From: Pseudomonas khorasanensis
GTDB lineage: Bacteria > Pseudomonadota > Gammaproteobacteria > Pseudomonadales > Pseudomonadaceae
DNA length: 64,000 nucleotides
Direction: 5' to 3'
NCBI RefSeq assembly: GCF_014268505.2
Contig: NZ_JABWQP020000002.1
Coordinates: 186,001-250,000 of the forward strand
Within the stretch, counting starts at the first letter, position 1. Each line of letters begins with the position of its first letter. The position numbers and the translations under genes were made by a program. The notes under the pieces are model-generated. The model saw nothing but the letters and a program-made list of their open reading frames with translations. It made no database searches and was not told the DNA's origin. This document shows positions 9,102-17,989 of the stretch, one piece after another.

Positions 9102-9848
9102 CTAGTCTGCCTGCGCGCTGGCGTGGCCCTTCTGTCGGCTCGTTCTTCCCAACAATGTCATCGTCTGTGAATACAGGTTGTAAACGATACACAGTGTTGC
9201 ACCTGAGCCTTTCTTCGCCTGCTTGATCTGTTGCAGTGCGGAGTGCGCAAGGGGATTCGATACGTGATTGGAAAGAAGCACGATAACTCGAGCGCGTTTT
9301 TTGTCGGCAGCTTTGAGCGTTTCGAGGATGGCATCGAAATCCCTCGATGCGTCGAGATTCCTCGCGTCAATAATGCTCAGCTCGCTTATCAAAAGTGACA
9401 GCTTGATATTCTGTACAACCGGGTCGGCTCGGCTGCCTGGGTCGGGCGGGGGGTCCGGCGCGTTGTGAACTCTGCATGGACCCCGGAACCGGTTAGCGCC
9501 AGATTCTCCTGACTCGATGCCACCCGTCCGCTCAAAAGTGCGAGGTTCACCTGTCGCGCGAAGCGGTGCGCTTCGGTTGTTATCGCGCTCCTGATTCTCT
9601 GTCGCCTTTAAAAAGCTTTCGTCTTTGTCGAAGTCTGAAGGTGAGTAAAGCGAGCGATGATTAAAGTTAAGAGTAACGAAAAACAGGAACAGCAGGTAAA
9701 AGGGAAAGCTGATCAAGAACCATACGTAAATCTCTCGATCCTCGTTGTCAAGAAACGGCAGAGATACCGCAGCCGAAGTTTCCGAAATAAAGGCAAAAAT
9801 GGCGATGACTGTCATGGGGTTGGTTATTTTGTTTTTTATCTTCAGCAT
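9102..9848 (-). CDS. Hypothetical membrane protein with long soluble tail
   Basis: 248 residues, not recognised. Two hydrophobic helices near the N-terminus (about 12-32 and 41-63) suggest a membrane hairpin. An Arg/Gly/Pro-rich linker (about 95-140) follows, then a C-terminal alpha/beta-looking part (KLSLLISELSIIDARNL, ARVIVLLSNHV). The start has a good AGGAG site eight bases upstream, so it is probably real. The 5' third is clearly richer in A+T and in Lys/Asn/Phe codons than the flanking genes, while the linker is GC-rich. It is divergent from the response regulator at 10314 and a functional link is only a guess. Confidence 0.65.
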   Translation of the reverse strand: MLKIKNKITNPMTVIAIFAFISETSAAVSLPFLDNEDREIYVWFLISFPFYLLFLFFVTLNFNHRSLYSPSDFDKDESFLKATENQERDNNRSAPLRATGEPRTFERTGGIESGESGANRFRGPCRVHNAPDPPPDPGSRADPVVQNIKLSLLISELSIIDARNLDASRDFDAILETLKAADKKRARVIVLLSNHVSNPLAHSALQQIKQAKKGSGATLCIVYNLYSQTMTLLGRTSRQKGHASAQAD

Positions 9849-10313
9849 GGGTTAACTCCTGTGTTGCTAGTTGGGTCGAAGGTTGATTATTCCAGTTATA
9901 GCAAAAGTATTTGTTTAAGTACGACGCGATTATTTCAAGTTTTATAGACTGGACGATGTTGTGTCGATTCTGTCGTGCTGTCGGTGCGTTACGCTTTGTT
10001 TCTAAAAGATATCAGTAGGCCGATCTGGCACAAAAGGAATTGCAAATGAAATTATTCTTTTGCACCTGTAAGTGTTTTCCTCCGTACTACCATGGCGTAG
10101 GAATTGTGCGGTGAGTCACGCGTGGGTGGGATATGAGAAGACGCAAAGTGGTTGCGAGGGAAGCGAGCGGGGCGGATTTGTGGGAATTATCCTCAATGCC
10201 TGTAGAGAATGTCTCTCGATGCAAGTGTGTGTAAAAGTTAGTATGCCTTGGGGCAAGTGACTGGGATATCGTGCGTGTTCTAAAAATTCGAACAGCGAAA
10301 ACTGGACTTGCCC
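9849..10313. other. AT-rich intergenic region without a supported gene
   Basis: About 465 bp between two divergent genes. It is noticeably more AT-rich than the surroundings and must hold both promoters. Small frames here lack ribosome sites and resemble no family. I see no RNA gene, repeat or terminator in it. Confidence 0.5.
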
Positions 10314-10940
10314 ATGAATAAAGTGCTGATCGTGGATGACCACCCTGTCATTCGGCTTGCGGTACGTATGCTGATGGAACGGCATGGCTACGAAGTCATT
10401 GCAGAAACGGATAATGGCGTTGATGCATTACAAATTGCTCGCGAACAAATGCCGGATCTTGTCATTCTGGATATTGGAATACCCAAGCTCGATGGGCTGG
10501 AAGTTATTGCGCGGCTGACTTCCACTGCCATGCCGATAAAAGTTCTGGTGCTGACTTCACAGGCGCCCGGGCATTTTTCAATGCGTTGCATGCAGTCGGG
10601 CGCAGCAGGCTATGTTTGCAAACAACAGGATTTGACCGAATTGCTGAGTGCGATCAAGGCAGTTCTGTCTGGATACAGCTATTTTCCTAATCAGGCGTTG
10701 CATACCGTGCGCACCAGTCTGGGCAATGCGAGTGAAGCAGACATGGTCGATCGCCTGTCAGGTCGGGAGATGATGGTGCTGCAGCAGCTGGCGCGCGGCA
10801 AGACCAATAAGGAAATCGCTGACGGTATGTTTTTAAGCAACAAGACCGTCAGTACTTACAAGACGCGCTTGTTGCTCAAGCTAAATGCGCGTTCTCTGGT
10901 CGATTTGATCGAACTGGCGCAACGCAATGGTCTTGTTTGA
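10314..10940 (+). CDS. Orphan LuxR/NarL-family response regulator
   Basis: 208 residues. The receiver domain has D8/D9 in VDDHP, phospho-acceptor D53 in LVILDIGIP, and K103-type 'KQQ' after GYVC. The C-terminal LuxR helix-turn-helix is LSGREMMVLQQLARG followed by NKEIADGMFLSNKTVSTYK. It resembles the BvgA/EvgA subgroup. No histidine kinase gene is adjacent, so its partner is elsewhere. The ATG at 10314 is preferred to the TTG two codons upstream. A terminator for the convergent gene follows 50 bp later. Confidence 0.88.
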   Translation: MNKVLIVDDHPVIRLAVRMLMERHGYEVIAETDNGVDALQIAREQMPDLVILDIGIPKLDGLEVIARLTSTAMPIKVLVLTSQAPGHFSMRCMQSGAAGYVCKQQDLTELLSAIKAVLSGYSYFPNQALHTVRTSLGNASEADMVDRLSGREMMVLQQLARGKTNKEIADGMFLSNKTVSTYKTRLLLKLNARSLVDLIELAQRNGLV

Positions 10941-10991
10941 GCGATTCGATAGCTGACAACGTCATGGGCCGATCAAGTTCAGCAAGTCTCA

Positions 10992-11022
10992 AAAAACAAA
11001 AAGCCTCCGTTCGGGAGGCCTT
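10992..11022 (-). terminator. Terminator of the 59-residue gene
   Basis: On the minus strand GCCTCC, a five-base loop and GGAGGC are followed by TTTTTGTTTTTTG. It begins directly after the stop of the small gene at 11029 and may also serve the response regulator. Confidence 0.75.
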
Positions 11023-11028
11023 CAGATC

Positions 11029-11208
11029 TCACAGATCAAAATCGTAGTCGGCCAATTGCCTCTGCAGTCGGCGCTCCTCTAGCAGGTTGTCGATTGTGCG
11101 ACGCTTGCTGAGGTTGGTTTTGGCCACCTCCACCACAGGTTCGACTTCATCGGCCTCAACGGCGGTAAAGTCTTCTTCTACGTCTAGTTGCTCTTTGTCG
11201 GTACTCAT
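11029..11208 (-). CDS. PA3496-family small protein (putative envelope integrity)
   Basis: A 59-residue frame, short and easily missed, from ATG at 11208 to TGA at 11029. It is very acidic in the first half (DVEEDFTAVEADEVEPVVE) and basic in the second (KRRTIDNLLEERRLQRQL), ending DYDFDL. This pattern and its place beside nth match the PA3496 family of Pseudomonas, whose role is not established. No membrane segment or signal peptide is visible. A terminator follows at once. It is probably monocistronic, 107 bp downstream of the nth stop on the same strand. Confidence 0.85.
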   Translation of the reverse strand: MSTDKEQLDVEEDFTAVEADEVEPVVEVAKTNLSKRRTIDNLLEERRLQRQLADYDFDL

Positions 11209-11315
11209 GCAGTCGACTCCCGGCTAATGCTGCCTTTGGCGCCCCTTATATCGACATTAGTGCGGCGGGTAAAAAAGATTTTTTCAATCGATGGATGCAA
11301 AAACCTGATGATTGA

Positions 11316-11954
11316 TCAATCGTCGGAAGTTTTGTGTTTGTACTCGCACAGGTCCTCGATGCGGCAGCTGCCGCAGCGCGGTTTGCGCGCAATACATACA
11401 TAGCGGCCGTGCAGAATCAGCCAGTGGTGCGAGTCGAGCAGGAATTCTTTCGGTACAAACTTCATCAGCTTCATTTCAACTTCCACCACATTTTTACCTG
11501 GCGCGATGCCGGTGCGATTACTGACGCGGAAAATGTGCGTATCGACCGCCATGGTCAGCTGACGGAATGCTGTGTTCAGCACCACATTTGCAGTCTTGCG
11601 CCCGACGCCGGGCAAGGCCTCCAGCGCCTCACGGGTTTGCGGGACCTCGCCGCCATGACGCTCGACCAGCAGACGGCAGGTTTCGATGACGTTCTTCGCC
11701 TTGCTGTTGTAGAGGCCGATGGTCTTGATGTATTCGGACAGTCCCTCGACGCCCAGCGCATAAATAGCCGCAGGTGTGTTGGCAACGGGGAACAGTTTAG
11801 CGGTGGCTTTGTTGACGCCCACGTCGGTGGACTGCGCTGAAAGAATCACCGCAATCAGCAGCTCGAAAGGTGATGAATAAGCCAGTTCGGTCTTCGGCTC
11901 GGGATTGTCTTCATGCAGTCGGCGAAAAATCTCAAGACGTTTTGCGGCGTTCAT
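11316..11954 (-). CDS. nth: Endonuclease III (DNA glycosylase/AP lyase)
   Basis: 212 residues from the ATG at 11954. The helix-hairpin-helix is LPGVGRKTA with catalytic K120, the catalytic aspartate is D138 in VDTHIFRV, and the [4Fe-4S] loop cysteines are C187, C194, C197 and C203, all at E. coli positions. It removes oxidised pyrimidines and nicks abasic sites. It is last in the rnf-like operon, overlapping rnfE by four bases, as in many gamma-proteobacteria. An upstream frame extension lies inside rnfE and is not used. Confidence 0.97.
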   Translation of the reverse strand: MNAAKRLEIFRRLHEDNPEPKTELAYSSPFELLIAVILSAQSTDVGVNKATAKLFPVANTPAAIYALGVEGLSEYIKTIGLYNSKAKNVIETCRLLVERHGGEVPQTREALEALPGVGRKTANVVLNTAFRQLTMAVDTHIFRVSNRTGIAPGKNVVEVEMKLMKFVPKEFLLDSHHWLILHGRYVCIARKPRCGSCRIEDLCEYKHKTSDD

Positions 11955-12532
11955 GAATGATGCGTTTCCTTGATAACAGAGTTCCGGCGCGTCCACGCCT
12001 GACGAGCGGCGAGGAGCAAGCCCAACAAAACAAAGGCGCCGGGGACCAGCGTGAGCAGATGCAGCCCCTCGGGAAATATAACAAGGCCTTGCCAGTGCGC
12101 CGACAACCCACGACCAAGCGTGCCATGACCGAAGATTTCACGCAGCCCGCCGAGCGAGACCATTAACCCGCCGTACACCACGCAGTCTTTGACTCGACTG
12201 GCCGCAGGCCGGCTGAAGAAGCCAGTGTATTCAAGCACGATGCATTGCAAGGCGATCAGACCCGTATAGATTGCTGACGCCTGATGCCATGGCAGAAACC
12301 AGCGCTGCGCCAGAGTGTCAGCACAACTGGTCAACGTAGCGGCGAGCAGCAGACAGGTCAGTAATGTGCTTGCGCCTTTAAGGCGTTTGCGCAGCGGCGC
12401 CATGCAGACGGCGAAAGCGCCGGTCACCACGCCAAGCATCAGAATCATCCCCAGCGCAGCACTCAAGGTAGCTGTGGTGCCCAGCAGCGGTACCAGCATC
12501 AAAGAGTGGGTCAAAGTCGCCGGGCGCTTCAT
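11951..12532 (-). CDS. rnfE: RnfE/RsxE-like membrane subunit (divergent)
   Basis: 193 residues, about six membrane helices, Rnf/Nqr membrane-subunit fold; conserved pieces include GGLREIFGHGTL and VPGAFVLLGLLLA. In canonical RnfE two cysteines, together with two in RnfA, hold a [2Fe-2S] cluster within the membrane. Here the first position (LCP in the family) is V14 (MLVPLLG), while C97 (LQCIVLE) keeps the second. The protein is also shorter than E. coli RsxE (about 230). Starts and stops overlap by four bases with rnfG and nth. Confidence 0.85.
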   Translation of the reverse strand: MKRPATLTHSLMLVPLLGTTATLSAALGMILMLGVVTGAFAVCMAPLRKRLKGASTLLTCLLLAATLTSCADTLAQRWFLPWHQASAIYTGLIALQCIVLEYTGFFSRPAASRVKDCVVYGGLMVSLGGLREIFGHGTLGRGLSAHWQGLVIFPEGLHLLTLVPGAFVLLGLLLAARQAWTRRNSVIKETHHS

Positions 12533-13134
12533 CTTTCATTCTCCAGCAGCGCCGCACGATGCTCATCGAAGTAACGCAACGCGTCATGAATCGCATTGAT
12601 GGCAGCGCGGGAGGTGATGGTTGCACCGGCTATCTGGTCAAATTGCCCTTGATCCTTTTTCAGCGCCCAGCCGGCGTCCGTCGGTTCGCTGCGGGATTTG
12701 CCGGTGAAGACCTCAAGCCAGGCATTCGGCCATTCACCGATGGCACCGCCCAGCCCCGGCGTTTCGCGCTGCTCAAGGGATTTTACGCCCAACAGTTTGC
12801 CGCTGGCATCGATGGCGATCAGCAGTTCCAGCTTGCCCGTGTAGCCTTCGGATTGACTGCGCAACAGCACGGCGACCGTTTGCCCGGAGCGGGTCGCACG
12901 GTAGCCGCCCAACAGCGTGCTATGGCGCAATGAAGTGTCTGCGAGTACCAGGCGGGATTCCAGCGGCTGATTATCGTAGCGGTCGGCAGCGATCACATCG
13001 AGCAGTTTGCGGCTGTCGAGCGAGCTGTGCTCGGCGGCAATCTGCGGTGCATTGCTGCGATTCACCCAGTACGTCACGCTGGTGCCGCCGAGTGCCAGAA
13101 GCCCGACTATCAGGACATTCGCCGAGCGGTTCAT
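12529..13134 (-). CDS. rnfG: RnfG/RsxG-like FMN-binding subunit
   Basis: 201 residues. One N-terminal membrane anchor (about 7-24) precedes a periplasmic FMN-binding domain. The flavinylation motif D-x-x-x-G-A-T is present as DQIAGAT with T172 as the expected covalent FMN site, and the ETPGLGG segment is conserved. It would carry electrons on the outer face of the membrane in an Rnf complex. Four-base overlaps with rnfD and rnfE show tight coupling. Confidence 0.9.
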   Translation of the reverse strand: MNRSANVLIVGLLALGGTSVTYWVNRSNAPQIAAEHSSLDSRKLLDVIAADRYDNQPLESRLVLADTSLRHSTLLGGYRATRSGQTVAVLLRSQSEGYTGKLELLIAIDASGKLLGVKSLEQRETPGLGGAIGEWPNAWLEVFTGKSRSEPTDAGWALKKDQGQFDQIAGATITSRAAINAIHDALRYFDEHRAALLENER

Positions 13135-14114
13135 GAGCTCACCGGGGATTGTCGGGCGGCGGCAAAGCGCTCCAGCGCCGGGACCAGAAGGTTCATCAGC
13201 AACACCGCAAACGCGACGCCATCAGGATAGCCGCCCCACGTACGAATAACGTAAGTCAGCAGGCCGACACCCACGCCGAAGAGCAGGCGGGCGAGAGCGC
13301 TTTTGGCGCCGGAGACCGGTTCGGTCACGATGAAAAAGGCCCCGAGCATGGTTGCGCCGCTCAGCAGATGAAACAGCGGAGATCCGTGGGAATCCGAGCC
13401 CGAGCCGTTCCAGCACAGCAAACTGATGACGAACAGGCTGGCAAGCATGCCTGTCGGCGCCTGCCAGCCAAAGACTCGCCGCTGCAGCAAGAACAGTCCG
13501 CCGAGCAGAAACGCCAGATTTACCCATTCCATGCCGCGCGCTCCGAAACGGCCGAACGCCGAATGGCTGGCGAACAGTTCATCCATGGTCAGGCTTTTAT
13601 TGATTCGCAAGCTGTCCAGCGCCGTGGCTTGAACCCACGCATCGGGCGCTTGTGCCGGGCTGAATACCTGCAGCAACGTCGAAGCGAAGTCCAGGCCATG
13701 GCCGGGCCACTGCGTCATCGATTGCGGGAACAGCACGATGCTCAAGGCAAAACCGAGCATGGCCGGGTTGAATGGATTCTTCCCGACGCCGCCATACAGG
13801 TGCTTGCCGAACAACAAGCCTGAAGCAGTCGCGATGACCGTCAGCCACCAAGGGCAGTAGGCCGGGAGGGCAGCTGCCAGCAATGTCGCACTGACCAGCG
13901 CACTGCCATCGCGCACTGCGGGCCCTACGGTTTGCTGGCGTAAACAGGCGACCCCCGCCTCAACGAACAATGCACTGACAACCGCCAGGATCAGATTGAG
14001 CAATACCCCCCAGCCATACAGCCAGAACAGCGCGAGCAGCCCCGGCAAGACCGCGAGCAGCACGGTCTTCATTGCCTGTTGCAGGCGATCTTCCGTTGCG
14101 TCAGGGGGTTGCAT
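13131..14114 (-). CDS. rnfD: RnfD/RsxD-like membrane subunit
   Basis: About 327 residues and many membrane helices. Family segments are recognisable: [30 protein letters not shown] and [16 protein letters not shown]. The covalent-FMN threonine is retained as T164 in WVQATALD (family QATPLD). The start is uncertain: ATG at 14114 (used) overlaps rnfB by 14 bases; a TTG at 14141 would lengthen it by nine residues and an ATG at 14072 would shorten it. It follows rnfB directly, where rnfC would be expected. Confidence 0.9.
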   Translation of the reverse strand: MQPPDATEDRLQQAMKTVLLAVLPGLLALFWLYGWGVLLNLILAVVSALFVEAGVACLRQQTVGPAVRDGSALVSATLLAAALPAYCPWWLTVIATASGLLFGKHLYGGVGKNPFNPAMLGFALSIVLFPQSMTQWPGHGLDFASTLLQVFSPAQAPDAWVQATALDSLRINKSLTMDELFASHSAFGRFGARGMEWVNLAFLLGGLFLLQRRVFGWQAPTGMLASLFVISLLCWNGSGSDSHGSPLFHLLSGATMLGAFFIVTEPVSGAKSALARLLFGVGVGLLTYVIRTWGGYPDGVAFAVLLMNLLVPALERFAAARQSPVSS

Positions 14115-15105
14115 GGTCTTTAACCAGACGTTCGGCTTCAATCACCGCGTGCTCCAGCGCTGCGATCTGCTCCGTTGCAGCGTCGGCGGTCTGGGCTTTT
14201 TTCAGCTCGGCGCGGCGCATGGCCAACTGAATCTTGGCCCGCTTGAGTTTCGCGTCGTTGGTCGGGGCCGGGGCGACGGAAATTGCCGGCTGGCTGCTTT
14301 CCAGGGCTGCCAGCGCTTGCTCGGCGGCTTCGAATTGTTGCTGCAGGGCGATCAGTTGCGACTGCTGTTCAAACGTTGGCGGATGGCCGAAAGCTTTGAG
14401 CGATTTGTGCAATTGCGCACGGCTCATCGCCACATCAACTTTGGCTTTTTTCAGTGCAGCATCGGCATTCGCGGCTTTCTGCGCACGCACGCGCTCGAGC
14501 GCGGCCTGCACCGGGTCGGCCGTCGAGACTTGCGTCAGTGCCGAACGCTGGGCTCGGGCCTCTCGCTCTGCCTGCTTTTGCTGCTCTTCGCGCAGCAAGC
14601 GCTGGTTGCGTCGCTCAAAGCGCTGGCGAGCGTGGTCACGTTTGGCGGCGCGGGCGCGGTGTTCATCCAGGCTGAAGGCAAGACCGCCTGTCACTGGAAT
14701 CGTCGCCAAAGGCAAGGGATGCATGTCGATGCAATCGACCGGGCACGGCGCGACACACAGGTCACAGCCGGTGCATTCGTCGATCAGTACGGTGTGCATC
14801 AGTTTTGCCGCGCCGACGATCGCGTCAACCGGGCAGGCCTGTATGCACTTGGTGCACCCGATGCATTCGGCCTCGCGGATGAAGGCGACTTGCGGCGGTG
14901 CCGGGCCTCGGCTGACGTCCAGCTCCAGCACCGGTATTTTCAACAGATCGGCCAGGGCTGCGATGGTTTCTTCGCCGCCCGGTGGGCACTTGTTGATGGG
15001 CTCGCCTTCAGCGATGCCTTCGGCGTACGGCTTGCATCCGGGATGGCCGCACTTGCCGCATTGGGTCTGCGGCAGCAGGGCATCGATGCGTTGAATCAGA
15101 CTCAT
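14101..15105 (-). CDS. rnfB: RnfB-like ferredoxin with RnfC-type C-terminal tail, no membrane anchor
   Basis: 334 residues; RnfB is normally about 190. It starts at the Fe-S part: C16, C19, C24 and C40 form the RnfB N-terminal [4Fe-4S] motif ([10 protein letters not shown]), and two ferredoxin clusters follow (C81/84/87/91 and C111/114/117/121). The usual N-terminal membrane helix is missing. From about residue 148 a highly charged coiled-coil-like tail begins ([18 protein letters not shown], then [15 protein letters not shown]). It contains two copies of a KxAKxxxAMxRAxL motif near 220-231 and 289-301. This composition is typical of RnfC/RsxC tails. It overlaps rnfA by four bases. Confidence 0.88.
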   Translation of the reverse strand: MSLIQRIDALLPQTQCGKCGHPGCKPYAEGIAEGEPINKCPPGGEETIAALADLLKIPVLELDVSRGPAPPQVAFIREAECIGCTKCIQACPVDAIVGAAKLMHTVLIDECTGCDLCVAPCPVDCIDMHPLPLATIPVTGGLAFSLDEHRARAAKRDHARQRFERRNQRLLREEQQKQAEREARAQRSALTQVSTADPVQAALERVRAQKAANADAALKKAKVDVAMSRAQLHKSLKAFGHPPTFEQQSQLIALQQQFEAAEQALAALESSQPAISVAPAPTNDAKLKRAKIQLAMRRAELKKAQTADAATEQIAALEHAVIEAERLVKDHATP

Positions 15106-15671
15106 GTTTTGATCAATCCGCTGAATCCGAGAAAAATGACTGCGATCAGTCCGGCGCTGATCAAATCGATCGGCAGGCCGCGAAACGGCAGGGGAATGGT
15201 TTCGCCTGCCGCTCGCTCACGCAGATCGCAGAACACACTCAGCACCAGCCAGAAACCCAGCCCGGCACCGAGGCTCAATGCTGTCGCGTGCAAAAGGCCT
15301 TGGTCATTTTGCGCATTGATCAATGCCAGCCCGAGCACCCCGGCGTTGCCGAGCAACAGCGGCCATAACCCGTCAAACGGCAACGTCGGCAGCCAGCGCT
15401 CCAACAGCTTCAACAACGGTGCGATCAACAACACACTCAGCGGCAGAAACACGAACAGGCGCAGGGCTTCAAGCTGCAGGGGTACCAGCAGCCATTGCCA
15501 GATCGCGTGACCGATGACGCCGACAATCACCATCAGGCACAACGTCGCCAATCCCAGCGCATGCACCTGGCGACGGCTGCCCGCCAGCAGCGGATCGACG
15601 CCCAGCGGCCAGTGCAACACGAAGTTGTTGAGCAGTGCAGCACTGATGAGCGTAAGCGCAAGTCCGGTCAT
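15102..15671 (-). CDS. rnfA: RnfA/RsxA-like membrane subunit lacking Fe-S cysteines
   Basis: 189 residues, about six membrane helices, close to RnfA in length. It keeps the family landmarks LNNFVL near the start, LGLALIN in the middle and [22 protein letters not shown] at the end. The two cysteines that ligate the membrane [2Fe-2S] cluster are replaced: LGLCP is LGVDP (D26) and TNCAVLG is GNAGVLG (A110). It is first in the operon rnfABDGE-nth, 61 bp after the metG terminator, so its promoter must lie in that gap. Confidence 0.88.
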   Translation of the reverse strand: MTGLALTLISAALLNNFVLHWPLGVDPLLAGSRRQVHALGLATLCLMVIVGVIGHAIWQWLLVPLQLEALRLFVFLPLSVLLIAPLLKLLERWLPTLPFDGLWPLLLGNAGVLGLALINAQNDQGLLHATALSLGAGLGFWLVLSVFCDLRERAAGETIPLPFRGLPIDLISAGLIAVIFLGFSGLIKT

Positions 15672-15731
15672 TTTTCTGCCAACGAACCGGGCGGGTATTT
15701 CTTAAGGTTAGGCATTATCCGGCCAGATATG

Positions 15732-15768
15732 AAAAATCCCACCGGCATGCGGGGCACGCCGGTGGGAT
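15732..15768 (-). terminator. Intrinsic terminator of metG
   Basis: On the minus strand, ATCCCACCGGC and GCCGGTGGGAT pair around a short loop and are followed by TTTTTC. It separates metG from the rnf-like operon. Confidence 0.88.
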
Positions 15769-15785
15769 CGATTGACTGCAAGGTC

Positions 15786-17837
15786 TTACTTGATGCGCTG
15801 ACCGGGCTTGGCGCCGCTGTCCGGGCTCAGCAGGTAGATTTCTTCACCGCCGGGGCCTGCAGCCATCACCATGCCTTCGGAAATACCGAACTTCATTTTC
15901 CGTGGCTTGAGGTTGGCAATCATCATCGTCAGGCGACCGTCGAGCTTCGACGGATCCGGATAAGCGCTCTTGATGCCGGAGAACACGTTGCGTTGCTCGT
16001 CGCCGATATCCAGCGTCAGGCGCAGCAATTTGTCCGCACCTTCAACGTGTTCCGCCTTGACGATCAAGGCAACGCGCAGGTCGATGGCGGCGAACGCGTC
16101 GAAGTCGATTTCCGGCGACAGCGGGTCCTTGGCCAATTCGCCATTGCCGGCCGGGGCGGCTGCACCGGTGTCGGTCTGGCTGGCGGTCAGGTCTTCTTTC
16201 GAGGCGTCGCTCATGGCTTGCACTTTTACCGGGTCGATGCGGGTCATCAACGGCTTGAACTCGTTCAACTGATGATTGGCCAGCAGGGTGGTGTGGTCGA
16301 TCCAGGTCAGCGGGGCGACATTGAGGAACGCCTCGGCATCGGCGGCCAGCAGCGGCAGCACCGGTTTGAGGAAAATCACCAACTGGCGGAACAGGTTGAT
16401 GCCGGTGGCGCAGATCGCCTGGACTTCATCCTGCTTGCCTTCCTGCTTGTTCAGCGACCACGGGGCCTTGTCGGCGATCCAGGCGTTCGCGCGATCGGCC
16501 AGGGCCATGGTTTCACGCATGGCGCGGGCGAAATCGCGCGCTTCATAAGCGTCTGCAATGCTTGGCGCGGCAGCGAGGAAGGCCTCGGTCAGCTCTGGCG
16601 CGGCATTGTTGTCGACCAGCAGGCCGGCGTTGCCCTTGTGGATAAAACCGGCGCAACGGCTGGCGATGTTCACCACTTTGCCGACCAGGTCGGAATTGAC
16701 CTTCTGCACGAAGTCTTCGAGGTTCAGGTCGAGGTCATCAACGCCACGGCCCAGTTTGGCCGCGTAGTAGTAGCGCAGGTATTCCGGCGACAGGTGATCC
16801 AGATACGTGCGCGCCTTGATGAAGGTCCCGCGGGACTTGGACATTTTCTGGCCGTTGACGGTCAGGTAGCCGTGCACGTTGATCCCGGTCGGTTTGCGGA
16901 ACCCGGCGCCTTCAAGCATCGCTGGCCAGAACAGGGCGTGGAAGTTGACGATGTCCTTGCCGATGAAATGATACAGCTCGGCGGTGGAGTCCTTGCCCCA
17001 GAACGCGTCGAAATCAAGCGAAGGCGTGCGGTCGCAGAGGTTCTTGAAGCTGGCCATGTAGCCGATCGGCGCGTCCAGCCACACGTAGAAATACTTGCCC
17101 GGCTCGCCCGGAATCTCAAAACCGAAATACGGCGCATCGCGGGAAATGTCCCACTGCTGCAGGCCGGCATCCAGCCATTCGGAGAGCTTGTTGGCGACGG
17201 CGTCTTGCAGGGTGCCGCTGCGGGTCCAGGCCTGCAGCATGTCCTGGAAGTCCGGCAGCTTGAAGAAGAAGTGCTGGGAATCCTTGAGCACCGGGGTGGC
17301 GCCGGAAATCGCCGACTTCGGATCTTTCAGGTCGGTGGGGGCGTAAGTCGCGCCGCACTTTTCGCAGTTGTCGCCGTACTGGTCCTCGGTGCCGCACTTC
17401 GGGCAGGTGCCCTTGATGAAGCGGTCGGCCAGGAACATTTTCTTTTCGGGGTCGAAATACTGGGTGATCGAGCGCTGGGCGATGTGCCCGGCGTCACGCA
17501 GTTTGAGGTAGATCTGGCTCGACAGCTCACGGTTTTCTTCGGCGTGAGTGGAATGGAAGTTGTCGAAATCGACCAGGAAATCGGCAAAGTCGGCGCTGTG
17601 TTCAGCCTGCACGTTGGCGATCAGTTGTTCCGGGGTGATGCCTTCCTTTTCCGCGCGCAGCATGATCGCCGAACCGTGGGCGTCGTCGGCGCAGACATAA
17701 ATGCATTGATTGCCGCGATGCTTCTGGAAGCGCACCCACATATCGGTCTGGATGTATTCCAGCATATGGCCAAGGTGAATCGAACCGTTGGCGTAGGGCA
17801 GGGCGCTGGTGACGAGGATCTTGCGTGGCTCGGACAT
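15786..17837 (-). CDS. metG: Methionyl-tRNA synthetase
   Basis: 683 residues, the long dimeric form. The class I signature is [10 protein letters not shown], the zinc knuckle is [17 protein letters not shown], the KMSKS loop is [11 protein letters not shown], and a C-terminal EMAPII-like tRNA-binding domain (about 575-683, [20 protein letters not shown]) follows a low-complexity linker. It charges initiator and elongator tRNA-Met. It is divergent from mrp, a common arrangement. The 817-codon frame on the other strand is a shadow. Confidence 0.97.
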   Translation of the reverse strand: MSEPRKILVTSALPYANGSIHLGHMLEYIQTDMWVRFQKHRGNQCIYVCADDAHGSAIMLRAEKEGITPEQLIANVQAEHSADFADFLVDFDNFHSTHAEENRELSSQIYLKLRDAGHIAQRSITQYFDPEKKMFLADRFIKGTCPKCGTEDQYGDNCEKCGATYAPTDLKDPKSAISGATPVLKDSQHFFFKLPDFQDMLQAWTRSGTLQDAVANKLSEWLDAGLQQWDISRDAPYFGFEIPGEPGKYFYVWLDAPIGYMASFKNLCDRTPSLDFDAFWGKDSTAELYHFIGKDIVNFHALFWPAMLEGAGFRKPTGINVHGYLTVNGQKMSKSRGTFIKARTYLDHLSPEYLRYYYAAKLGRGVDDLDLNLEDFVQKVNSDLVGKVVNIASRCAGFIHKGNAGLLVDNNAAPELTEAFLAAAPSIADAYEARDFARAMRETMALADRANAWIADKAPWSLNKQEGKQDEVQAICATGINLFRQLVIFLKPVLPLLAADAEAFLNVAPLTWIDHTTLLANHQLNEFKPLMTRIDPVKVQAMSDASKEDLTASQTDTGAAAPAGNGELAKDPLSPEIDFDAFAAIDLRVALIVKAEHVEGADKLLRLTLDIGDEQRNVFSGIKSAYPDPSKLDGRLTMMIANLKPRKMKFGISEGMVMAAGPGGEEIYLLSPDSGAKPGQRIK

Positions 17838-17989
17838 GGGGCTTCGCTACTTGATGAAACGGAGGTCGGCCACTATAAAGCGCCGGGAAAGATATTTCAC
17901 CCCTGCAAATGGTTGCCGGGCGTGCCGTCCGCAGGACAGAAGGGGTAGGATAGCCGCCATCTTTTCCAGTCTTGTTATCGGAGTTGCCC

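Noticed and set aside
10072..10260. 62-codon frame in the AT-rich gap before the response regulator
   Set aside because: No ribosome site, unusual composition and no protein-like features.
14101..14141. Possible frameshifted remnant of rnfC between rnfB and rnfD
   Set aside because: The two genes overlap, so no leftover rnfC core sequence can be present here.
15495..17948. 817-codon plus-strand open frame across metG
   Set aside because: It is antisense to a clear methionyl-tRNA synthetase and its translation has no family features; high-GC third positions create such shadows.
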